Source: CALBPI01 sp038531945 (GTDB lineage Bacteria > Pseudomonadota > Gammaproteobacteria > Steroidobacterales > Woeseiaceae). Taken from it: a stretch of 64,000 bases of DNA. Positions 41,372 through 49,225 of this stretch are shown in pieces. Location of the stretch: positions 248,001 through 312,000 of the forward strand of contig JBCBBH010000002.1 of NCBI GenBank assembly GCA_038531945.1, in the 5' to 3' direction. The notes below the pieces were generated by a model that saw only the letters and a program-made list of their open reading frames with translations, was not told the origin of the DNA and did not search any database. Made by a program: the position numbers and the translations under genes. Position 1 is the stretch's first letter, and each line of letters starts with the position of its first letter.

Positions 41372-41986
41372 CTACTTCTCGTGTACCAATCGGTCTCTAA
41401 GTGCTTCGGCTTCGTCGGCATACAACCACGTTTGACTCTCTTGTTGGCATATCTCCCAAGCCGCTGCGGTCACGATAGTGTAATAGATCTCAATAACTCC
41501 ACCGTCCTCTTCGACGTAGCCTTCGCCCTTGAACTTGAAACCGAATTGCTTATAGAAACCTGTCGAGACGCCAGCACTTGTCATCTCAATCTTTGTCCAC
41601 GCGTCCGGTCGTGGCAAACAACAAATTCGCGACAGGAGCAGGGCAGTCCCAATTCCTTGGCCATGTGCAGACGGATGCACCATTCCGAAAAGAAGGCTGG
41701 CGTTCCGAGTATTCGTTGCTTCCAATCGAATGCCATCGACGCCCAGCACATCATTTCCTTGGTGCGCGACCAGCCAAGCGCAAGACGGGAGTTCGAGGGC
41801 GCCTGCAAACTCGTCGCGATACTTGGCAATGGGCAGATCAGAGTAGTTCGCGGAGTAGATGGCAAGGCACGCATCGAGGTCTGACTTCGAATAACCTCGC
41901 AACTGAACCGCAGCAACCGGAGATCGCGCGACACTTGGGTCAAATCTGCCGCTAGGGCGCAGTAGTTTCCGAAGGTAGGTCAGCAC
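41372..41986 (-). CDS. GNAT-family N-acetyltransferase
   Basis: A protein of 204 residues opening with GTG. The acetyl-CoA-binding motif A is VHPSAHGQGIGTALL (about 112-126) and motif B is STGFYKQFGFKFKGEGYVE, both well kept. The N-terminal strand RGYSKSDLDACLAIYSANY is typical. Acetyl transfer from acetyl-CoA to an amine is expected; the target is unknown. Confidence 0.85.
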   Translation of the reverse strand: MLTYLRKLLRPSGRFDPSVARSPVAAVQLRGYSKSDLDACLAIYSANYSDLPIAKYRDEFAGALELPSCAWLVAHQGNDVLGVDGIRLEATNTRNASLLFGMVHPSAHGQGIGTALLLSRICCLPRPDAWTKIEMTSAGVSTGFYKQFGFKFKGEGYVEEDGGVIEIYYTIVTAAAWEICQQESQTWLYADEAEALRDRLVHEK

Positions 41987-42172
41987 AATCTATAGGTGCG
42001 CCTCTCGCGCATACAATTGAGATGAAGATTGCTCGGTGCTAGCCACAGCGGTTGCATTCGTAGTGAACTCAGATCGTGAAAGACTCTGCTACGCTTGGGT
42101 CGATGTCATGGGTCGTCATGTAGCATTTTATGACTACGGTGTCTCTCTTCATCATATTTGTTCATCGGATCA

Positions 42173-42697
42173 TTACCAGCCGCTTTTGTCGATGTCCTTT
42201 ATCGATAAACCAAGTCTCTCGATGTGATTTCGCAGGTTAGAACTACCTCTCAGAAAAGCGGAATATTCGATCGTTACGCCATCCGAAAATCTTAGACTGA
42301 AATACTGTCCATTCTTTTTGAATGACGCTTCGGTCAGGTGTTCCCAATAGCCAACTCTTTTCTCTCGAAAAATCGATTCTAACTCAATAGTCTCGTCGTT
42401 GAATTTGCCGTTGGTGAAGTGTGTTTCAAGAAGTAAATAACTACCAAGAAGCGCCGGGACGATCGAGTACAGGAACATCTCAAGTCGATCTTTAGATTCA
42501 AGAAATACAATCGAGAAAAAAATAGTTCCGGCTGCGAGAGTGATCAGAACCCATGCTAGAGCCTTTATTGCGGGGTGATAATCTAGGACACCTTCTTTGG
42601 CGGTATCCCGAGAGCGCTTGAACAGGTAACCGAGCACAGCAAATAGAAATACTGACTCAAGAAAAGGTGGGCCGAACCTTGTTAGGAATTCATTCAT
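42173..42697 (-). CDS. Membrane protein, unknown
   Basis: A protein of 174 residues with four hydrophobic segments in the first half (about 9-27, 43-64, 73-92) and a soluble beta-rich C-terminus (FSDGVTIEYSAFLRG). Codons are clearly AT-richer than in flanking genes, a sign of recent acquisition. No family recognised. Confidence 0.6.
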   Translation of the reverse strand: MNEFLTRFGPPFLESVFLFAVLGYLFKRSRDTAKEGVLDYHPAIKALAWVLITLAAGTIFFSIVFLESKDRLEMFLYSIVPALLGSYLLLETHFTNGKFNDETIELESIFREKRVGYWEHLTEASFKKNGQYFSLRFSDGVTIEYSAFLRGSSNLRNHIERLGLSIKDIDKSGW

Positions 42698-42871
42698 GAA
42701 ACGAGAGCATCATTTAGTCGACTTGCGACGGAGCAGAAAGATACTGAGGGAATTGGCGTCGAGCCACGTAGTGTCCAGGTGCGATTTGAACGCAGCGAGT
42801 ATTTTTTGTCATCGAAGCAACGGCGCTGTAAACAGGTCCCACGGGCAGCATACCGTTACCGTGCGCTCCCA

Positions 42872-43510
42872 CTACTCAGGACCAAGATAGCGATAGTGAC
42901 CGGTGATCTTAAACGCAAAGAGCATGTCATCCTGTTTGGGGCCGAGACCGATATTGTGAACAACGAGCGGTCGTTTTCCATCCTCTGACATCGCGTTCGA
43001 GACGATTCCAATGTGCGGACGGTTGTTGGGCAACATCCAGGACACGATGTCTCCCGGTCGGTAGTCCTTTGGGTTATCACTCACCGGTAGAGACGCACCA
43101 TGCCGCTCGAAGAAGCGACGCAGATTCGGGACGCGGCGATGGTCGATGTTGGTATCGGGCCGAGACAAGCCCCAGTCGCGTGGATACTCGTCGAACGCAG
43201 CGCGCATGTCCTCATGCACCAGGCGCTGCAGATCAATGCCGATGGTCCGATAACTCCGGATCAGAACGTCTGTGCATACGCCAACGTCTGCCGGGACATC
43301 TCCGTTCGGATAGGGAATCGATCGATAAGCGCCGTCGTAGCGCACTGTGTGTTTCGTCCGGTCGACAGCAGCATCGACGAGATCGCCTTCGGAGGGACTC
43401 GCTGCCGCCAGCGCTGGCAGCAGAAGCAGGGCGATGCTGGCAAGTATCGCGGTGCAGCACTTGAGCTTGGTGCCCATCATCCTGTGACCGAACGCCAATG
43501 CATGCGCCAC
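42872..43510 (-). CDS. DUF1287 exported protein
   Basis: A protein of 212 residues (about 201 from the second of several ATGs at 43477) with a signal peptide ending near LAAASP. The family blocks are all present: DRTKHTVRYDGAYRSIPYPN, GVCTDVLIRSYR, DTNIDHRRVPNLR, FFERH, YRPGDIVSW and HIGIVSN. The Cys in GVCTD and the later His place it with NlpC/P60- or YiiX-like papain folds, so a periplasmic peptidase or amidase is plausible. It resembles E. coli YijF. Confidence 0.87.
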   Translation of the reverse strand: MAHALAFGHRMMGTKLKCCTAILASIALLLLPALAAASPSEGDLVDAAVDRTKHTVRYDGAYRSIPYPNGDVPADVGVCTDVLIRSYRTIGIDLQRLVHEDMRAAFDEYPRDWGLSRPDTNIDHRRVPNLRRFFERHGASLPVSDNPKDYRPGDIVSWMLPNNRPHIGIVSNAMSEDGKRPLVVHNIGLGPKQDDMLFAFKITGHYRYLGPE

Positions 43511-43573
43511 GGTTGACGGTTGCCCGACGAAAGCTGACGCAGCGGAAGGGTCAAGCGTCTGCTCCGGCAGCGA

Positions 43574-44050
43574 CTACTTGAAGTTGGCGATCGTGTAAGT
43601 CGCAACATCCCGTGCTGCCTCCTTTATCGCCGAGTCTATCGATCCACCAAAAAATCCGCTGCCAATCCGGCCCTCCACCTGCGTCTTGGCGAGTTCGTCG
43701 CCATCATCATTTACATATCTGACCATCACGGTGACCGAGGCTTCGCCGGCGTTTCCGAGCCCGCCCCAGAACCAGCGTTCGAACCGATCGCCCTCATCGT
43801 GTTGCACAAAGGTGTAGAGCAGCTTGAGCCCATCCCCTGAGGAGAAAGGTCCTTCGTCGAACAAGCTCTTATTCAACTCACCTTCAAAAACCTCGGTGAC
43901 CTCGTCTGGAACCTGAACTGTCGGATTGTTGGGAATGATCGCAACCGAGGAATAGGTGACTTTTTCCTTAGGTGGCTCCAGGACAATCGTCTTCGCGGTT
44001 CCGCAGCCGGTCAGAGTGATGACGACCAGGAAAAGTAGGATGCTTTTCAA
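43574..44050 (-). CDS. DUF4410-like lipoprotein
   Basis: A protein of 158 residues. It starts with TTG at 44050, supported by AGGAG six bases upstream; no ATG lies near. The signal ends with VITLTGC. The mature part has SSVAIIPNNPTVQVPDEV and ends in RIGSGFFGGSIDSAIKEAA, the glycine-rich motif and helix of DUF4410 proteins, which are outer-membrane-associated lipoproteins of unknown function. Confidence 0.75.
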   Translation of the reverse strand: MKSILLFLVVITLTGCGTAKTIVLEPPKEKVTYSSVAIIPNNPTVQVPDEVTEVFEGELNKSLFDEGPFSSGDGLKLLYTFVQHDEGDRFERWFWGGLGNAGEASVTVMVRYVNDDGDELAKTQVEGRIGSGFFGGSIDSAIKEAARDVATYTIANFK

Positions 44051-44132
44051 CGTTAACTCCTAATGCTTCTCAATGCGTGCGACCCAACGCTCAGTCTCAG
44101 CAGCGCTCACGGTGGACGGTTGCAGCCGCTTC

Positions 44133-44723
44133 TTAATCTACATTCTGCAGTATCGCCGAATCCAGAGTCGATAGTGCATCATCTAAGTTGGCGGCGAGAG
44201 CATAGTGTTCACAAATACCTTCCGGGGTTGTTGGGTTCGGCGTGTTTTCCGCTACGAGCACGTGCACGAGATCCATTGACTCGACAAGAAGCAGATGTCC
44301 GTCCCGCTCTACCAGAACGACAGAAACGAAGGCGCCGACGGTATTTACGAAGTGGGTAACGCCCTGCGATGCACTGGGGCATGAAACACTATGTGGACCC
44401 CACCGTGCTTTCAATTGGTCGACTATTGACGTCAATGACTCGCCGCTATCTTCCATAGCCTGCGTGCGAATGATCAAATAGCCAACGACGTCCTCAAAGA
44501 ACCAGTCTTCAAGAAAGCTCTGGCTGAGCTTCGTCTCCAAACGATGCTCTTCGAGCAATGCCGCGCCGTTTCCTCTTCGAACGTAAAAGGCAGCGCCGTC
44601 TGCTTGCATTGGTTCATAGCCGTCCGGAATCTCAAACTGAAATCCGTCGACAATGACTGGGTCCGCAACGCTAGCTTCCATAAAGCCAAATACGACGACA
44701 AGCGAGAGCAAAGTGCGCATCAT
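44133..44723 (-). CDS. Secreted hypothetical protein
   Basis: A protein of 196 residues with a signal peptide (cleavage near EASVAD). The mature domain is beta-rich: VDGFQFEIPDGYEPMQ, FYVRRGNGAALLEEHR, and FVSVVLVERDGHLLLVES. Two Cys are present (SVSCPSA and GICEHY). No family recognised. The two adjacent ATGs at the start are both possible. Confidence 0.6.
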   Translation of the reverse strand: MMRTLLSLVVVFGFMEASVADPVIVDGFQFEIPDGYEPMQADGAAFYVRRGNGAALLEEHRLETKLSQSFLEDWFFEDVVGYLIIRTQAMEDSGESLTSIVDQLKARWGPHSVSCPSASQGVTHFVNTVGAFVSVVLVERDGHLLLVESMDLVHVLVAENTPNPTTPEGICEHYALAANLDDALSTLDSAILQNVD

Positions 44724-44747
44724 TTCTGGCTGCTACGCTGACCGACG

Positions 44748-45233
44748 TCAATCAAACCCGATTGCGCTGGGTTGTTCATTGACAGGTACATTTGCAATTA
44801 GCCTCCAGCGGCGGCGTATGAGATTAACCAAAACTACACCAACGATTGCGCCATGTATCGAGGGGCGGTGAAAAACCAGCGTTCTGATCTGATCCCAAAA
44901 ACTGGCGGAAGCGAAGTAATCTGCAGCTGAGCCATTCATACGCTCTTCCAGTCCGCCTATTAACGCGATAAACACTAGAATCAACAACGCGGCAATATGC
45001 AGTTTGTACTGATTCGGGGCTACGAGGCCCAAGACAATGCAGACGCCACACGCTGCGATGAATTCGTACCAATAGGTGCAGCCGGGCACCAGCGAAAGAT
45101 AGCCTGAAGCCTCGCACCCTCCGAACGGTTCCCCATACTTAGGATGGTATACGACAACGGCAAATGCGATTCCGAGAGCGATCAGTGTTCTTAGGGGTTT
45201 CCAGAAGAACGCTGCAGGGTTTCGATTCGTCAT
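44748..45233 (-). CDS. Integral membrane protein, unknown
   Basis: A protein of 161 residues from the ATG at 45233, just after the RidA-like stop; the open frame upstream overlaps that gene. Four to five hydrophobic segments include LIALGIAFAVVVY and YWYEFIAACGVCIVLGLV. Three Cys lie near the periplasmic face (GGCEASGY, PGCTYW). No family recognised. Confidence 0.6.
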   Translation of the reverse strand: MTNRNPAAFFWKPLRTLIALGIAFAVVVYHPKYGEPFGGCEASGYLSLVPGCTYWYEFIAACGVCIVLGLVAPNQYKLHIAALLILVFIALIGGLEERMNGSAADYFASASFWDQIRTLVFHRPSIHGAIVGVVLVNLIRRRWRLIANVPVNEQPSAIGFD

Positions 45234-45258
45234 CCTTGGAAACGATAGTGAAGTACGA

Positions 45259-45777
45259 TTACTTGTCCTTCTGCGGGGCATAAACCGTCAGCTCAATTTC
45301 CACCAAGCCCGACTCGGTGAACAGCTCGCTCACACCGATAGCGGACCACGCCGGTGTGGTCGTTGGCATGAATTGGTTTTTGACCTCGCGTACCGCCTCC
45401 ATATGCTCGAGCTTATCGCCCTCGAAGTAGGGGCTGTCCCAGACGTGGTAGGAATTGACTCGGATCACGTCTTCCAGCGATGCGTCGAGCGTACGCAGGT
45501 GCTGCTCCAGGGCTTGGAACGTGCGCACGAGTGACCGCTTGAATGCCTCAGCATCTCTACCATCATCGGGCGCCGGACCCGCGATCACGCCCGATAGCAC
45601 GATGAGGTCACCTGCGCGCACCGCCGGCGCGTAGCCCCAGCGACTGTGAAACTCACGCGACCCTTCGTCGCCGGAGATTACTACCTGGGTGCCATTGGGG
45701 CCCTCAACCGCAGTGCTGGACTGAGCGTAAGCTGAAGTGGATGCCAAAAGCACGAGGATAACGAGTACTGATCTCAT
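45259..45777 (-). CDS. Exported RidA/YjgF-family protein
   Basis: A protein of 172 residues from the ATG at 45777, which gives a clean signal peptide (cleavage near SAYAQS). The YjgF/UK114 fold follows: AGDLIVLSGVIA, RTFQALEQHLRTLDASLEDVIRV-type helix and strand, and a final VEIELTVYAP. Cytosolic RidA deaminates reactive enamines using an Arg; here the equivalent region reads TTTPAWSAIGVSEL with no Arg before the last strands. An exported, probably non-RidA member of the superfamily. Confidence 0.85.
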   Translation of the reverse strand: MRSVLVILVLLASTSAYAQSSTAVEGPNGTQVVISGDEGSREFHSRWGYAPAVRAGDLIVLSGVIAGPAPDDGRDAEAFKRSLVRTFQALEQHLRTLDASLEDVIRVNSYHVWDSPYFEGDKLEHMEAVREVKNQFMPTTTPAWSAIGVSELFTESGLVEIELTVYAPQKDK

Positions 45778-45889
45778 TACGGTGACCTCAACAACAGACA
45801 ACAATGCTAGAGGTTAATGCATTTGCGGGAATCAATACGATTCGTTTTCTGTTGAAGCTACGATGATCTCTTCGAAACACGTCAGCTTA

Positions 45890-46363
45890 CTAACCCGCAT
45901 AGTTGTCCATGAGGGCCCACAAAAGATCCACTTCGTCCCGGAATGCTGGATCGCCCTCGATTTCGTCCAGTCTGTATTGCACCACGTAGTAGTCACTTTC
46001 TGTGCGAATTCGTTGCCTTTCAAGGATCTTAGCTAGCCGAAGGCGGTCACGTTCGAAGAACTCTGGATACTCGGCCTCGACAGCATCACGAAATGCTTCC
46101 ACAGCGGCTGCTCTCGTCTCCGTGGGCTGGTTGGCAACGATGCCTGAAAGATCGCGCAACCCTTGCTCCAGACCGGCAGCGATTTGCGAACGAGTGACGC
46201 CCGGTTCGCGCGTGGTGACTCTCTCCCACAATCCTGGGCCGGAACTCCCAAACATCTCACCAATCTGTTTCAGCCCCGGGCTATCCAGTCTCGCAAAGTT
46301 AGATCCGATCCTCGCGTTTACAGCCGTTAACTTTTCGTACTTCGTCCGCTTTCGTTCGTTCAT
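45890..46363 (-). CDS. Hypothetical helical protein
   Basis: A protein of 157 residues from the ATG at 46363 (MNERKRTKYEKLTAVN); the frame reaches 46417. It is charged, with no signal or membrane segment: IAAGLEQGLRDLSGIVANQP, then VEAEYPEFFERDRLRLAKI. No family recognised. It is divergent from the membrane protein at 46.6 kb. Confidence 0.5.
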   Translation of the reverse strand: MNERKRTKYEKLTAVNARIGSNFARLDSPGLKQIGEMFGSSGPGLWERVTTREPGVTRSQIAAGLEQGLRDLSGIVANQPTETRAAAVEAFRDAVEAEYPEFFERDRLRLAKILERQRIRTESDYYVVQYRLDEIEGDPAFRDEVDLLWALMDNYAG

Positions 46364-46624
46364 TCGGAATACCAGCTCTACTGCTCTGCTCCGGCGAAGA
46401 GGATATCGCGATCTCATTGATCTCGGTCAGATTTCAGGCAAAACGACCGAACGGATGTTCTAAGCGTGAACGAATTCAGTTCAACCTTTTTTTCCTTTTT
46501 CTGGACTCGCACTGTTGGTTATTGCGCTGTGATCCGGATTCCTTCACCATCGGTTCTCAATTAGACCGGCCGGAGCACAGCAATTTCAAAAGATCCGAAA
46601 CCGAAGAACTCATGGGTCAAGTGG

Positions 46625-47185
46625 TTGCTGGACGAGCACCCTGCGTTGCTCTTTTCGATCCTCTATCTCATCGCCTCGCTAATCGGGTTGCTCTACTCGT
46701 GGGCGTTTCTCAACGCATTTGATATCAACGTATTCCGCTACGCTGACATCAGTGATTTCCTGTTGGCCTCCCTGAAAGAGCCGATGACCTGGTTGTTAAC
46801 GTTTTTTGCACTATTGGCCGTGGCGTTCGATAACGCCTGCAGCCTTCGAGTTGCACGTCGTGAAACCCATCGCTGGTTCCGTTGGTACGGAAGTGAGCGA
46901 TACCGTCGAGTGAACTACATCGTGTTTTTCGGGCTGACGGCTATCTCGCTGTATGTATATGCCATTGAAAAGGCGGAGGAGATACGCGACGGCGAAGGTG
47001 AGCGTTTTTCTATGCAATTGACGGATGGTGCGCCACCGAAACAGCGCGTGATGTTGGGCACCACTGCGCGATTTGTATTCTTGTTTGATGCGGATCAAGA
47101 GCGCGTAGAGATTCATCCGGCAGAGAGTATTTTGATCCTCAGCAAACCGTCACCGGCGCAGAGCGAGACGCCGAGGACTGAGTAG
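46625..47185 (+). CDS. Membrane protein, unknown (unusual start)
   Basis: A frame of 186 residues with three hydrophobic segments (about 6-26, 54-70, 95-112) and a soluble C-terminal domain with GTTARFVFLFDADQERVEI. The first usual start is a TTG at 46625 without a ribosome-binding site. The frame stays open upstream to a TAG at 46562-46564 and an ATT at 46583 lies seven bases after CGGAG, so an ATT start adding 14 residues is possible. It is one of the few plus-strand genes in this stretch. Confidence 0.6.
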   Translation: MLDEHPALLFSILYLIASLIGLLYSWAFLNAFDINVFRYADISDFLLASLKEPMTWLLTFFALLAVAFDNACSLRVARRETHRWFRWYGSERYRRVNYIVFFGLTAISLYVYAIEKAEEIRDGEGERFSMQLTDGAPPKQRVMLGTTARFVFLFDADQERVEIHPAESILILSKPSPAQSETPRTE

Positions 47186-47266
47186 TCTGTACGGTTTCTT
47201 GGGTAGTGGCTTGAGAAGTCATAGTCTTGACGTAGTGCAATCGGTATCGCTCAACCCCAGTTCGTG

Positions 47267-48292
47267 TTAGCTGCCAGGAAACTTCGGCACGAAAAGAAAA
47301 TCACTCTTGCGCTGTCGTACACGCTTTCGCCAATGCCTTATCGGTCTGATTAACATTAGGAGAAATACGATTCCAGCCGCAACGGCTGCGGCCTGAAATC
47401 CCACGCTCGGTGAAATCAGTAAGCCAACAAAGCTGTGAATCACGGCGACAATCAGCATGAATACAAACACTGACAGGATTTCCAGATCGAGTTTGGTCAT
47501 ATAAGAGACTCGAGGGACATCCGATGCGACCACGAATTTCACAGCAATCGTCGCTAACAAAAGCGAACCGGTGATCCCAATCCTGTCTCCTCTTGCAGTG
47601 AGATCCAGAGAGAAGGTCGTCAACGCAAGAACAATTATGACCACAAGCGAAATCGTCGTGCTAATGGTGTAGAACCACGGCCGGCGAATGATCTTGATGC
47701 TCAGGGTAGCTTCCACGGGATTATCATCGAGGGCCACGTCATAGCTGCGCACCGCATAATCCGGGAGCGCGAGCATCTGCTTATCTACGGTCTCGCGTGG
47801 TAGCGCATCGACAACCCAGGCTCGTCGAAAATCAGCTTCTGTCTTCCTCCAGATCCGAAAAACGATGGCCAATTCTTGCTGATCGAACGGGAACTCTCGA
47901 AGGTCGAAAACGTGCTTGAACTTTCCGCGGAACACCATTTCGGACACAACCTCGTTCTCGTCTGTGCCGTGAACCCGGAATACGAGGGCGATACGGGGGT
48001 TCTCCAGTCCGTAAAACTTGGTGATTACTTGCTCTAGTTCGATTGCATTTTGAATTTCCAGCGCCTGATTCGGCAAAAAGTCGATGAGGTCATTCGGGTC
48101 GTAGTAGTTCCTGTCGCCAACTGTCTCGTAGACAGGAATCTCCGAGAGATTTGGACAATAGAACCTGGTGACCACACGAATTGTCGCTGAGAAGTTGGAT
48201 TCCTCGACCTTGACGCAATTGAGCGTGATCGGAACCACAGTCAGGCCGGTCTCAGCGTTCATATCCAACTGCGCCCAATCTTTATCAGTCAT
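47267..48292 (-). CDS. Pentameric ligand-gated ion channel homologue
   Basis: A protein of 341 residues with a beta-rich domain of about 200 residues and four membrane helices (about 205-228, 237-256, 268-292, 297-316). FDLREFPFDQQ (130-140) is the Pro-loop that defines the Cys-loop/pLGIC family, and PWFYTI opens the first helix as in other members. Two features are odd. No signal peptide precedes the ligand-binding domain. Basic residues cluster before helix 1 and after helix 4 (RHWRKRVRQRK), which by the positive-inside rule would put both termini in the cytoplasm. ATG 48292 follows GGAAGTGG. Confidence 0.85.
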   Translation of the reverse strand: MTDKDWAQLDMNAETGLTVVPITLNCVKVEESNFSATIRVVTRFYCPNLSEIPVYETVGDRNYYDPNDLIDFLPNQALEIQNAIELEQVITKFYGLENPRIALVFRVHGTDENEVVSEMVFRGKFKHVFDLREFPFDQQELAIVFRIWRKTEADFRRAWVVDALPRETVDKQMLALPDYAVRSYDVALDDNPVEATLSIKIIRRPWFYTISTTISLVVIIVLALTTFSLDLTARGDRIGITGSLLLATIAVKFVVASDVPRVSYMTKLDLEILSVFVFMLIVAVIHSFVGLLISPSVGFQAAAVAAGIVFLLMLIRPIRHWRKRVRQRKSDFLFVPKFPGS

Positions 48293-48552
48293 GCATCCAC
48301 TTCCGGTAACAACCTACAAGGAGTCTACATCACCGAGCGTCGCTCCTGACTTCACCATGCGCGAGAGATGCACCGAGTCGTGGAGGGGTTTCGATTAACG
48401 TTGTTGAAGTCTAATCATAACAAGCTGTTTGCCAGAGCAGGGCGACGACACATATCGATTATTGGTATCGCAGCTTGAATAGCTGAATAAGGGTCGGGTC
48501 GAACAAGCGTAAATCAGCGAAGGACCAATTCGGGTCGGAGCCTGTTCGCGTG

Positions 48553-48629
48553 TGCAAATCCTTGGCTGAATTCGCGGTATCCGTATTGCAGTTTCTGTTC
48601 TCTCGAGTCTGCGCCTGTCCTGCTGAGCG
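48553..48629. repeat. Diverged 77-bp repeat, copy A
   Basis: Aligns without gaps to 52929-53005 with 59 of 77 identical bases by my count. The best kept parts are TGCAAATCCT and the end TTCTGTTCTCT onward. In copy B the repeat covers the 3' end of a secreted-protein gene, so copy A may be the remnant of a paralogue. Confidence 0.6.
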
Positions 48630-48656
48630 CCTAGAAGGCGGTGACCAATCTATTCT

Positions 48657-48872
48657 CTAACTACCCGGATCAGCAGACTCCCGATCAGGCCAAACCACCT
48701 CGTACACAATTACGATTTGTCCGTCTATGTCATAGTGTGTTGTGCCACTCTGGGTTAGCTCATGAGGCAACGACGAGCGAAAGGTGTACCAAAGTGCTCT
48801 ACTGATGAGGTCTCGCCTTCTGCTACTGACCGCGACGCCTCAATTTTTTCGACGGAAGTTGCCTAAGGTCAT
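48657..48872 (-). pseudogene. Probable coding remnant
   Basis: From TGA 48840-48842 to TAG 48657-48659 a frame of 60 codons is open without a usual start. It reads protein-like in its second half (THYDIDGQIVIVYEVVWPD). An ATG at 48870-48872 lies in the same frame beyond the TGA. The composition suggests a small gene broken by a stop or a frameshift. No family recognised; weak call. Confidence 0.3.
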
Positions 48873-49072
48873 ACGGTGAACCTCATTATATTGCGCTCGA
48901 ATGGCCCGAGACGAATTGCTTTGGCGGTTTCCCTCATGCTCCAGATAGCCGGACTGTCACTGACGATTGAGCCCGTTTTGGTCAGCCACAATTTCGATGG
49001 CAATCTATAGGATTTTCGATTGGTTTTGGGTTCTCAGCAAAGCGCTGGTGTTCTAACGTAAGAGGGTGACCA

Positions 49073-49122
49073 ACGGCGAGGGGTCTCCCCTCCACGACAC
49101 ACCCGACCCCTCGTCGTTTTTT
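49073..49122 (+). terminator. Plus-strand terminator without an evident gene
   Basis: CGAGGGGTC and GACCCCTCG form a nine-pair stem with a loop of about 20 bases, followed by TCG and eight T. Nothing coding on the plus strand precedes it for 1.9 kb, so it may end a small RNA or be left over from a lost gene. Confidence 0.7.
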
Positions 49123-49225
49123 TTGAGTTGGAAAGTTCGCAGTCACCTCATTGCTCTCGGCACTCTTGAATAGTGTTTGAGATCAAATGAACCAGTCGGA
49201 GAACCCGGTGTTACTGACTCAATTG

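Larger units (their letters stand above)
48293..49225. other. Gene-poor interval with decayed sequence
   Basis: More than 900 bp without an intact gene. It contains one copy of a diverged 77-bp repeat (48553-48629), a probable coding remnant on the minus strand (48657-48872), and a strong plus-strand terminator (49073-49122) with no gene before it. The remainder shows nothing I can interpret. Confidence 0.6.

Noticed and set aside
31380..48292. Chromosomal integron cassette array
   Set aside because: Gene size and orientation fit, and isolated GTTRRRY or RYYYAAC heptamers occur, but they appear at chance frequency, are not paired as R'/R'' with L sites, and no integrase was seen.
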